In this document: in pieces, positions 1 through 6,747 of the stretch
How the letters are laid out: every line of letters begins with the position of its first letter
Numbering within the stretch: position 1 is the first letter of the stretch
NCBI GenBank assembly: GCA_964387745.1
Contig: CAYLXL010000044.1
Location: 1 to 16,104 of the forward strand
From: JAGOUU01 sp964387745
Lineage (GTDB): Bacteria > Pseudomonadota > Gammaproteobacteria > JAGOUU01
Reading direction: 5' to 3'
DNA length: 16,104 nucleotides
Position numbers and translations under genes: made by a program
Notes under the pieces: generated by a model
Told to the model about the DNA's origin: nothing
What the model saw: the letters and a program-made list of their open reading frames with translations, nothing else
The model's database searches: none

Positions 1-1185
1 GTGGACTACACCGGCTGGGGCTCCAATTTTGGCCAGAGTCGCAACTATTCACTGCAAGAATACTGCGAAGACATCGTCGACACGCTGAAGAATACCTTCG
101 ATGACTATGAGAATTTACCTGAAACTTCCAGAACTAAAATCACCAAGACCCAATCAGAGAAAAAAATAAAAGACATTCAAAAAATTATTATCAACCGTCT
201 CGGACCTGAAAAAATTCAAAATATTTATCCTAATTTACAAAAAAAAGCTTTTATCATTAATAATGATCAGCTTATACCTATTTTGATTAATGCCCTACCC
301 AGTAATATCATCGAATTCAAATTAAACGATCTGAAAAATAACACAGCTCGGTACAGCGAAGATTACGACGACGAACACGCAAGCACGCAAACCCAACCAA
401 GTAAAACTTACAACGGCATTGTTTTAAGCAGCAATATAATTGAAAAACTCAACAACACTAAGAATATTAGCATCATTACAGCTGATAATTTTTTTAAGTT
501 TTATAATGTTGATATTAAAGATAGCTTTGTTGCCAACGATCAATTAATGGGCAACGTTGCTTTTATGGATATCACTTATGCTAGCGAAGCATTTGACGAT
601 TACAATATCAATAATGTTAACATAGACTTGGTGAATCCTAATAGCGCGCCCAGACATGCTAATCAGTTGCTGACTGAAATGCCTTTAGAAATTTCTAATT
701 GGACACAACACACCGGTGTTTATTTTAAAGTCCTAGATTACACCAAGCAGATGATGTTTTTATTACTCAGCTTTATTATTCTAGTTGCTATGTTTAACTT
801 AATCTCAACACTAACCACGGTCCTGAATGAAAAAAAAGCTGATCTTGCTATATTAAAAACTCTTGGGCTAAAAAGACTGCCTATTGTAAGATTATTTCTA
901 GCCTATGGAACTATGATTACTACTTTTGGTTTAGCAATCGGAATAATTTTAGGTGTATTATTGGCTAATAACGTAACATACCTAGCTAATGGCATCGAAT
1001 ATATTCTAGACTACAAATTTGTTAACCCTGAGATCTATTTTATTAATTATTTACCGTCAAAAATCTCTAAGGGGGATATTTTTAATATTGTCGTTATAGT
1101 CTATGTGATTATGTTTTTATCTATTATTTATCCTGCCATTCGAGCAAGCAAAGTCATGCCGGCAAAGACTTTGCGGCATGAGTAA
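1..1185 (+). CDS. LolC/LolE-family lipoprotein-releasing permease (5' partial)
   Basis: Inner-membrane permease of the LolCDE type, an ABC system that hands outer-membrane lipoproteins to LolA. The frame is open to the left edge, so the GTG at base 1 is probably an internal codon and the N-terminal membrane helix is missing. Numbering from that codon, residues 1-240 are a charged, Asn-rich periplasmic domain. Then follow three hydrophobic segments (about 249-274, 296-323 and 360-380), the FtsX-like C-terminal layout. The cytoplasmic coupling stretch between the first two, NEKKADLAILKTLGLKR, and the terminal PAIRASKVMPAKTLRHE match the ends of LolC/E proteins. The periplasmic domain is strongly diverged, so LolC cannot be told from LolE. 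No lolD follows. The last 16-17 codons are repeated downstream of higBA. The family call is fairly sure; the substrate is inferred. Confidence 0.8.
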   Translation: MDYTGWGSNFGQSRNYSLQEYCEDIVDTLKNTFDDYENLPETSRTKITKTQSEKKIKDIQKIIINRLGPEKIQNIYPNLQKKAFIINNDQLIPILINALPSNIIEFKLNDLKNNTARYSEDYDDEHASTQTQPSKTYNGIVLSSNIIEKLNNTKNISIITADNFFKFYNVDIKDSFVANDQLMGNVAFMDITYASEAFDDYNINNVNIDLVNPNSAPRHANQLLTEMPLEISNWTQHTGVYFKVLDYTKQMMFLLLSFIILVAMFNLISTLTTVLNEKKADLAILKTLGLKRLPIVRLFLAYGTMITTFGLAIGIILGVLLANNVTYLANGIEYILDYKFVNPEIYFINYLPSKISKGDIFNIVVIVYVIMFLSIIYPAIRASKVMPAKTLRHE

Positions 1186-1218
1186 TATTTGCCCTAAACT
1201 TTATCAAACAGGCTTCAG
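1101..1218 (+). repeat. Direct repeat copy 1: 3' end of the LolC/E gene plus downstream flank
   Basis: This copy spans the end of the permease gene, its TAA and 33 bp beyond, and matches 1910-2027. The core 1138-1190 is identical over 53 bp to 1946-1998. The flanks on either side carry scattered mismatches and one single-base gap. Inside the core, 1155-1180 is a near-palindrome (catgcc/ggcatg outer and gcaaag/ctttgc inner arms, one bulged G). Such a duplicated gene end could be an attachment site or a remnant of a tandem duplication. Confidence 0.9.
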
Positions 1219-1226
1219 AAATTAGA

Positions 1227-1529
1227 TTAATTAGAAGAATATTTATTGAAATCTATTTTTTTTAATTTAGAAAGTTTAGTACTATTTCTAACCTGCCATA
1301 AATCATATTGTGCTTGCATGTACAACCAGCTCTCAGGGGTTCTACCCAGAACTTTTGAAAGTCTATGGGCCATTTCTGGGGACACGCTGCTACTCTCATT
1401 AATGATTCTACTTAAGGTTGATGATGCTACCTCTAATTTTTTAGATAGAGTTCGTATGCTTATCTTAAAAGGATCCATATAGGTAACCTTTATGAATTCA
1501 CCAGGGTGTGGTGGCTTGTGCATTGTCAT
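1227..1529 (-). CDS. higA: HigA-family antitoxin (XRE helix-turn-helix)
   Basis: Antitoxin of a HigBA type II module; it should bind HigB and repress its own operon. The 100-aa product has the family opening HPGEFIK (residues 8-14). An HTH follows at about 22-70: a segment around IRTLSKKLEVASSTLSRIIN, then SPEMAHRLSKVLGRTPESWL. It ends near the usual QAQYDLWQ block (about 72-79). The ATG overlaps the TAA of the upstream higB by one base (TAATG), which implies translational coupling. A GAGGA lies 9 nt before this ATG, favouring it over the in-frame ATG two codons on. The length is normal and nothing looks broken. The toxin-first order is typical of HigBA. The module lies between two copies of the permease gene end, suggesting acquisition as a cassette. 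Confidence 0.93.
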   Translation of the reverse strand: MTMHKPPHPGEFIKVTYMDPFKISIRTLSKKLEVASSTLSRIINESSSVSPEMAHRLSKVLGRTPESWLYMQAQYDLWQVRNSTKLSKLKKIDFNKYSSN

Positions 1530-1807
1530 TAGTGATAATCCTCATAATTTAATATATATGCGTCGCCATTCGTAAATATAAATGTCAGCCTCCAGTTGGC
1601 GTTTACTTTAATAGACCAATATTCTTCTCTAAAGCCTTTTAATTTATGCAAGCTGTAACCTGGTAGATCAATATCATTAATACATGTAGCAGAGTCAATC
1701 GCAGCTAATTGCATTCTTAATCGGTCTTTATGCTTGGTTTGTATCCCCGCCAAATCACCAGTTTTAAAAAACTTTTTTAATCCTTTATGTGAAAAACTTT
1801 TGATCAC
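1529..1807 (-). CDS. higB: HigB-family toxin (RelE/ParE superfamily mRNA interferase)
   Basis: Toxin of the HigBA module; members of this family cleave mRNA on the ribosome. The 92-aa product begins MIKSFSHKGLKKFF and contains LPGYSLHKLKG (about 49-59), WSIKVNANWRLTF (64-76) and the ending YEDYH. These are the conserved blocks of the family, and the length is full, so the gene looks intact. The start is GTG, chosen because family members start at this point; AAGG lies 7 nt upstream. A consensus-like hexamer pair (TTGATG, 17 bp, TATACT) sits so close that its transcript would begin inside the first codons. Either that promoter is fortuitous or translation starts leaderless. The antitoxin gene overlaps its stop. 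Confidence 0.93.
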   Translation of the reverse strand: MIKSFSHKGLKKFFKTGDLAGIQTKHKDRLRMQLAAIDSATCINDIDLPGYSLHKLKGFREEYWSIKVNANWRLTFIFTNGDAYILNYEDYH

Positions 1808-1836
1808 AGTATAGCCTTATGCGCATCACGCATCAA
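1808..1836 (-). promoter_or_regulatory. Candidate higBA promoter/operator
   Basis: On the minus strand TTGATG (1836-1831) and TATACT (1813-1808) are spaced 17 bp apart. The interval carries a tandem 7-mer, TGATGCG twice (1835-1822), and the palindrome ATGCGCAT. Such repeats suit autorepression by HigA. The -10 directly abuts the GTG start, which makes the promoter assignment doubtful. Confidence 0.35.
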
Positions 1837-1909
1837 TATATTTTTTGTAACTGATGTATATTCTAAAGTATTTTATATGAATTACAATAAGTTAGATCTA
1901 GAAACTAAT

Positions 1910-2027
1910 CTATATGATTATGTTCGTATGTATAATATTCCTGCGATTCGAGCAAGCAAAGTCATGCCGGCAAAGACTTTGCGGCATGAGTAATATTTTC
2001 GCTAAACTTTATCCAACAAGCTTCAGA
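1910..2027 (+). repeat. Direct repeat copy 2: orphan 3' end of a LolC/E gene
   Basis: This is a second copy of the 1101-1218 sequence. The frame for PAIRASKVMPAKTLRHE and its TAA is intact here (about 1940-1993). One base is lost just upstream and nothing before 1910 resembles the permease gene, so it is not a functional gene end. The near-palindrome recurs at 1963-1988. The right end overlaps the last codons of the minus-strand gene that follows. Confidence 0.9.
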
Positions 2028-2587
2028 CTTGATGCTGAACTTGAACAACGACTCGTATCTAGCGAACCTGCTGTTTCTTCTATAGCTTCCACTCTTCTTC
2101 TAAAATATGATCTTGAATATGATCTTGGTGGTGTTGGAGCTATAGAACTACCTACACATACTATTGAGTCAAGAACCGCGCTTGCAGAAACAGGATTATT
2201 GACTACAGACGGTAATGCTAGGGTTACTGTCGATCGCTGCGCTGAGCTTTGTCCAGTCGCTGTAGATTGAGGCACAGATAAACCATGTAAAGTGCCTAAA
2301 GGTAGCTTAGCTCTGGCACTATCCCCTGAAGCCGCTATAGCTGGCAAGAATCCAATCCTCCTACGAAGATTTTCTCTAAGATGCGTATCAGGAGATGTTA
2401 CAGATCCACCAACAGGTCGGCTATCTAGGCTGGCTTCAGGAGGTGTAAAAGGTGTACCTGCAGGTAGAGTAATGGCTGGTTGTTCTAATAATTGTTCTCT
2501 TGGCGTCGGCGGGTTAGATGGTACTATATCAGCAACACCAGCTGGTCGTGGACTAGCAGTAGGAGAGCTTTGAACAGATGTTGGCAT
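2009..2587 (-). CDS. Pro/Ser/Thr-rich protein of unknown function
   Basis: I do not recognise this gene. The product, about 192 aa, is rich in Pro, Ser, Thr and Ala and looks largely disordered. Its N-terminal half runs SSPTASPRPAG, PSNPPTPREQ, PAGTPFTPPE. A more ordered stretch ENLRRRIGFLPAIAASGDSA lies mid-protein, and an Arg/Ser-rich part (PPRSYSRSYFRRRVEA) lies near the end. There is no signal peptide or membrane segment. I prefer the second ATG at 2587 to the one four codons upstream, because GGAG lies 6 nt before it. A 12-bp tandem repeat (2105-2128) encodes the RSYS/RSYF motif. GC looks higher than in the neighbours, suggesting different origin. The last codons overlap repeat copy 2. 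It could be a secreted effector or a fragment; coding status is moderately supported by the Shine-Dalgarno and uninterrupted length. Confidence 0.5.
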   Translation of the reverse strand: MPTSVQSSPTASPRPAGVADIVPSNPPTPREQLLEQPAITLPAGTPFTPPEASLDSRPVGGSVTSPDTHLRENLRRRIGFLPAIAASGDSARAKLPLGTLHGLSVPQSTATGQSSAQRSTVTLALPSVVNNPVSASAVLDSIVCVGSSIAPTPPRSYSRSYFRRRVEAIEETAGSLDTSRCSSSASSLKLVG

Positions 2588-2773
2588 AAAAAACTCCATA
2601 AATACAATAAATACGATTTCAGATTGTTTATGATGGTACAGAATTATTAGCTATTCTATTGAATATCGCTATAAATCTAAGCATCGAGTTAGAAAACACG
2701 CAAAGAATAGCATGGTATAGGCTTGGTTACAATCTAAATTATATATTCCAGGTCTTTCATTAATGACTCTTAC

Positions 2774-3061
2774 AATTGTAATCGTTCACGCCCCTAAATC
2801 TAAATAGTAATTTATCTTCCCCTTCAGGGGAAGTGGCCACACATTTCGCTGCGCTCCATGTGTGGTCGAAGGGGTGTCTATAATCTAGCAAGTACTTGAA
2901 TATATATAATATTTGGGGTCAGGCTCAAATCGTTACAAGCATTTCTACATTTTTAGATCTTGCTACGTTAGAGCAACCCCTTCCCCTTTTGCTACGCAAA
3001 AGGTACTTCCCCTAAAGGGGAAGATCAATTATTCAGTATCGGTGAACAGTAACTTACAATT
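2774..3061. repeat. MITE-like gene-free element of nested hairpins
   Basis: The 556-bp gap between 2600 and 3155 holds no convincing gene. Its centre is bounded by inverted AATTGTAA (2774-2781) and TTACAATT (3054-3061), each followed inward by GTTCAC or its complement. Inside, two facing modules share a hairpin, CTTCCCC/GGGGAAG, at 2816-2833 and 3006-3023. Each module adds a second, unrelated hairpin: CCACACAT/ATGTGTGG at 2837-2865 and CCTTTTGC/GCAAAAGG at 2985-3003. Each then ends with GAAGGGGT or its complement. The middle carries GGGGTCAGGCTC, reminiscent of REP-type repeats. No transposase is present, so any mobility would depend on an enzyme elsewhere. Confidence 0.6.
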
Positions 3062-3155
3062 AGCGACTTTCTCGCCTTGATATCCAATGACATCCGATGA
3101 AATTCAAATTTTGTGGGCATAACCCAGGCCGCAACTATTAGGAAGCATTTTGGTT

Positions 3156-5531
3156 TTAGGGTTTAGCCAAAAACAACCATGTCTGCAATACTGTATCAGG
3201 ATTAAGCGATATTGAATCAATCCCCTGCTCAACCAGCCATTTCGCAAAGTCTGGATGATCCGATGGGCCCTGCCCACAGATACCGATATATTTATTTTTT
3301 TGCTTACAGACCTTAATAACTTGCTCTAAGAGTTTCATAACAGCTGGATCGCGCTCATCAAAGTCTTGGGCAATCAAACCAGAATCTCTATCTAAACCTA
3401 GGGTTAACTGGGTTAAATCATTTGAACCGATTGAAAAGCCATCAAAATGCTCTAAAAATTGCTCAGCTAAGATAACATTAGATGGAATCTCGCACATCAT
3501 AATGATTTTTAAATCATTTACACCGCGTTCTAGACCAAATTTTTTCAATATAGCGATCACTTCTTGTGCTTGATTGAGAGTTCGGACAAACGGAATCATG
3601 ATTTGTACGTTTTTGAGCCCCATCTGTTCACGTACTTTTTTGATAGCTAAACACTCAAGTTCAAAACATGCCTGAAAGTTCTTATCGATATATCTAGCTG
3701 CTCCACGATACCCTAACATTGGATTCTCTTCTAATGGCTCGTAATTTTTACCACCAATAAGATTAGCATATTCATTACTCTTGAAATCTGACAATCTAAC
3801 AATCACGGGTTTGTTTTTGAAAGCCACTGCTAACATAGCAACACTCGTAGCTAATTTATTTATATAAAACTCAACTGGCGATTTATACCCGCTAATATGA
3901 ACAGAAATCTCTGCTTTTAGTTCATCACTAAGCTTATCAAACTCTAAAATAGCCTGCGGGTGAATCCCGATCATATTACTAATAATAAATTCTAAACGAG
4001 CTAAACCAATACCCGAATTCGGTAAATTTTGGAAGCTAAATGCTTTTTCCGGATTACCAATATTCATCATAATTTTGCAGTCTAAATCCGGCATCTGGTC
4101 GACATTGATCGTATCAACATTAAAATCTTTATTACCAGCATAAACATAACCAGTTTCACCTTCGGCACAAGAGACAGTAACAAAACTATCTTGTTCCAAT
4201 ACTTGCGTCGCGTTACCACAACCAACAATTGCTGGTATACCTAATTCACGGGCTATAATTGCAGCATGACAAGTCCTGCCTCCACGATTAGTCACAATAG
4301 CAGCTGCCTTTGCCATAATGGGTTCCCAATCAGGATCTGTCATATCTGTTACTAGCACGTCTCCTGCTTTAAAACTTTTCATATCTTTATGATGATTTAA
4401 AATAGTAACCGAACCCACACCAATCTTTTGACCAATCGCACGCCCTGTAACTAAACTTTCATCTTCGCCAATAGATTTATCGGTTAACTCATATTTTGTG
4501 ATTATTCTTTGGTTCAAATTTGAATTTACAGTTTCTGGACGTGCTTGCAGTATAAACACCTCGCCACTTAAACCATCTTTTGCCCATTCAATATCCATCG
4601 GACATTGATAGTGCTGTTCAATAGTTAAAGCATGTTTAGCTAAAATCATTACATCGTTATCATTTAATGAGAACTTGTTCTGTTTGTCAGCAGGCACGTT
4701 AAGAGTCTGTACTGAATAACCTGCGCGGTGATCATCAGTATAACTCATCATAATAGATTTACTGCCTAAACGACGATTTATAATAGCCTCAAAATTATTA
4801 CGCACTCCTTCTTTATGTACATAAAACTCATCTGGATTAACAACGCCCTGAACAACAGCCTCGCCTAAACCATAAGACGAAGTTATGAAAACTACATCAT
4901 TGAAGCCTGTTTCAGTATCCATAGTAAACATAACGCCGCTTGAACCTAAATCACTCCGCACCATTTGCTGAATACCAGCTGATAAAGCTATATGATTATG
5001 ATCAAAATTTTTGTGTGCGCGGTAAGCTATAGCTCTATCATTAAATAAACTTGCAAAAACTTGTTTCACTGCTAATAAAACATTCTCAACACCATGAATA
5101 TTTAAATAAGTTTCTTGTTGTCCAGCGAATGAAGCTGTTGGTAAATCTTCAGCCGTTGCAGAAGAACGTATAGCCACTGATGACTGGCTACCATGGGTTA
5201 ATTGCTGATAGAACTCTCTAATTTGAGCTTCTAGATCAGGTAACAATGGTGTATCCATAATTAATTGCCTAATTGAAGCACCAGCTTCAGCTAATTGATG
5301 GATATCATCAACATTTAAGTTTTTTAACTTAGAACGAATAATTTGATCTAAATTATTTTGTTTTAGAAATTGATTATAAGCATACGCAGTAGTCGCAAAA
5401 CCATTTGGAACTTTAACTCCTAACTTGGATAGATTGCAAATCATCTCACCCAAGGAAGCATTTTTGCCGCCAACTTCTTCTATATTGTTTAATCCAAGTT
5501 GATTGAACCAAATTACTAACGGTAAACTCAT
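3156..5531 (-). CDS. ppsA: Phosphoenolpyruvate synthase (pyruvate, water dikinase)
   Basis: Cytoplasmic enzyme converting pyruvate, ATP and water to PEP, AMP and phosphate, the entry to gluconeogenesis from three-carbon acids. The 791-aa length matches the family (about 790). The N-terminal ATP-grasp-like domain carries GGKNASLGEM (21-30), IRSSATAEDLPTASFAGQQ (121-139) and ILQARPET (327-334). The swivelling phosphohistidine domain has GGRTCHAAIIARELGIPA with His422. The C-terminal pyruvate-binding barrel has MLGYRGAAR (605-613), GSNDLTQLTLGLDRD (702-716) and GICGQGPSDHPDF with catalytic Cys752. All key residues are present. AGGA lies close upstream of the ATG. It is divergent from ppsR, whose product should switch it by phosphorylation near the catalytic histidine. 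It probably supplies PEP from pyruvate made by the methylcitrate cycle encoded nearby. Confidence 0.97.
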   Translation of the reverse strand: MSLPLVIWFNQLGLNNIEEVGGKNASLGEMICNLSKLGVKVPNGFATTAYAYNQFLKQNNLDQIIRSKLKNLNVDDIHQLAEAGASIRQLIMDTPLLPDLEAQIREFYQQLTHGSQSSVAIRSSATAEDLPTASFAGQQETYLNIHGVENVLLAVKQVFASLFNDRAIAYRAHKNFDHNHIALSAGIQQMVRSDLGSSGVMFTMDTETGFNDVVFITSSYGLGEAVVQGVVNPDEFYVHKEGVRNNFEAIINRRLGSKSIMMSYTDDHRAGYSVQTLNVPADKQNKFSLNDNDVMILAKHALTIEQHYQCPMDIEWAKDGLSGEVFILQARPETVNSNLNQRIITKYELTDKSIGEDESLVTGRAIGQKIGVGSVTILNHHKDMKSFKAGDVLVTDMTDPDWEPIMAKAAAIVTNRGGRTCHAAIIARELGIPAIVGCGNATQVLEQDSFVTVSCAEGETGYVYAGNKDFNVDTINVDQMPDLDCKIMMNIGNPEKAFSFQNLPNSGIGLARLEFIISNMIGIHPQAILEFDKLSDELKAEISVHISGYKSPVEFYINKLATSVAMLAVAFKNKPVIVRLSDFKSNEYANLIGGKNYEPLEENPMLGYRGAARYIDKNFQACFELECLAIKKVREQMGLKNVQIMIPFVRTLNQAQEVIAILKKFGLERGVNDLKIIMMCEIPSNVILAEQFLEHFDGFSIGSNDLTQLTLGLDRDSGLIAQDFDERDPAVMKLLEQVIKVCKQKNKYIGICGQGPSDHPDFAKWLVEQGIDSISLNPDTVLQTWLFLAKP

Positions 5532-5651
5532 GCCTAATCCTATGATTTGTTATTTAATTTATAATCCTATAAACTCAATATGATAAATCATGTATTGTAT
5601 CATCATTTAAAAACTAAAATCCATCTATAACCTCTAGAGCATAATATTTAT
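5532..5651. promoter_or_regulatory. Divergent ppsA/ppsR control region
   Basis: The 120 bp between the two start codons must hold both promoters. An inverted repeat ATGATA-12-TATCAT (5580-5603) is the clearest structure. It overlaps a possible minus-strand -10 for ppsA, TACAAT (5599-5594). I could not find a convincing -35 for either gene, so exact promoters are uncertain. Confidence 0.35.
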
Positions 5652-6503
5652 ATGGCCGCCGAACTGCAAGATAATTTAGACTCCATCAATCGTAAAATAT
5701 ATTTCATCTCTGACGGTACAGGTATAACTGTAGAAAACTTAGGCGTGAGCTTATTAACGCAATTTAGTAAATTAAAATATACAGCTAAAAAAATTCCCTA
5801 CGTTAATACAGTCAAAAAAGCTAAAGAAATAGCCCAGGCAATCAACCAAGAAATAGCAGAACATAACAACAAGCCTATTATAATCAGCACTCTAGTCAAT
5901 ATTGAAATCAGAGAAATTATTAAATCTTGTAATGCATTGGTCCTAGACTTTTTTGAACAATATATTAATCCTCTTGAGCGTGAATTACAGTGTAGCTCTG
6001 ATCACACCATGGGCAAAACTCACAGTCTAAAAAACGTCTATCAGTATGATGCCCGTATGGATGCAATTAATTTTACTTTGAATACTGATGATGGCTTGTC
6101 TACAAAAAAATATACTGAAGCTGAAGTCATTATTATTGGCGTCTCTCGTTGTGGTAAAACCCCTACTTGCTTATACATGGCAATCCAATACGGTATAAAA
6201 GCAGCTAATTACCCATTAGTAATAGAAGACCTGCAAGAAAATAAATTACCAGATTTCTTGTTACCATACAAACATAAGCTATACGGGCTTAGTATTGATC
6301 CTCGTAGACTACAAGCTATTCGTCATAAACGTCGTCCCGATACTAATTATTCTGATTTAAAACAATGTATGTTAGAAGTGAAAATGGCTGAAAGCTTGTT
6401 TCTCAAAGAAAAGATTCCGTTCTTATATACCACTACTCATTCAATAGAAGAAATAACTACTCATATTATTAGTGATAAAAATATTAATAAGCTGATTAAT
6501 TAA
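5652..6503 (+). CDS. ppsR: PEP synthase regulatory protein (bifunctional kinase/pyrophosphorylase)
   Basis: PSRP (DUF299) family protein. In E. coli it uses ADP to phosphorylate and inactivate PpsA on a Thr next to the catalytic His, and it reverses this with phosphate. The 283-aa length fits the family. It opens with the conserved YFISDGTGITVENLG (17-31). The P-loop-like motif GVSRCGKTPTCLYMA occurs at 163-177, and NYPLV and LYGLSIDP follow at 186-190 and 210-217. The substrate Thr is available in the neighbouring PpsA (RTCHAA, Thr420-His422). The Shine-Dalgarno is weak (AGAG, about 12 nt upstream). The next in-frame Met is deep in the protein, and this start leaves the usual short leader before YFISDGTG. 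Divergent pairing with ppsA is common in gammaproteobacteria and confirms the role. Confidence 0.95.
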   Translation: MAAELQDNLDSINRKIYFISDGTGITVENLGVSLLTQFSKLKYTAKKIPYVNTVKKAKEIAQAINQEIAEHNNKPIIISTLVNIEIREIIKSCNALVLDFFEQYINPLERELQCSSDHTMGKTHSLKNVYQYDARMDAINFTLNTDDGLSTKKYTEAEVIIIGVSRCGKTPTCLYMAIQYGIKAANYPLVIEDLQENKLPDFLLPYKHKLYGLSIDPRRLQAIRHKRRPDTNYSDLKQCMLEVKMAESLFLKEKIPFLYTTTHSIEEITTHIISDKNINKLIN

Positions 6504-6534
6504 TAAATTAAGTTAAGAGTAGCCCAGGAATTTT

Positions 6535-6712
6535 CCCTCACCCTAACCGTATGCGTTCACCTTATAGGAATCTCAGCCCCTGTCATCCCGAGCTTTTGCG
6601 AGGGATCTCAGTTGCTGAAGATTAATTGAGATCCTTCGACTACGCTCAGGATGACAAAAAATTCGAATAGCTGAACGTTTACCCCTAACCTGTATGCAGG
6701 TTGGGGTGAGGG
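6535..6712. repeat. Nested palindromic repeat element between ppsR and prpD
   Basis: The 244-bp gap holds no gene but a layered inverted repeat. The outer arms are CCCTCACCCTAACC (6535-6548) and, inverted, CCCTCACCCCAACC (6712-6699), with one mismatch. The inner arms of 30 bp (6581-6610 and 6627-6656) start TGTCATCC, end GGATCTCA and would fold into a long hairpin with an internal bulge. GCGTTCACCTTATAGGAATC precedes the left arm and recurs near the right window edge. It lies between the ends of the convergent ppsR and prpD, so it may also end transcription from both sides. Confidence 0.75.
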
Positions 6713-6747
6713 TCTGGACTCATTCTAGGAGAGAGCTGGGATGAGTG

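Noticed and set aside
1246..1482. Plus-strand 78-codon open frame
   Set aside because: It lies wholly antisense to higA, whose product has clear family motifs.
1914..2270. Plus-strand 118-codon open frame starting in repeat copy 2
   Set aside because: It reads the repeated permease end out of frame and runs antisense to the Pro/Ser-rich gene; no Shine-Dalgarno and no sensible domain.
2292..2573. Plus-strand 93-codon open frame
   Set aside because: It is antisense to the Pro/Ser-rich gene, and the opposite frame is longer with a better start.
6535..6712. CRISPR-like repetition
   Set aside because: The repeats are inverted and nested, without regular spacers or nearby cas genes.
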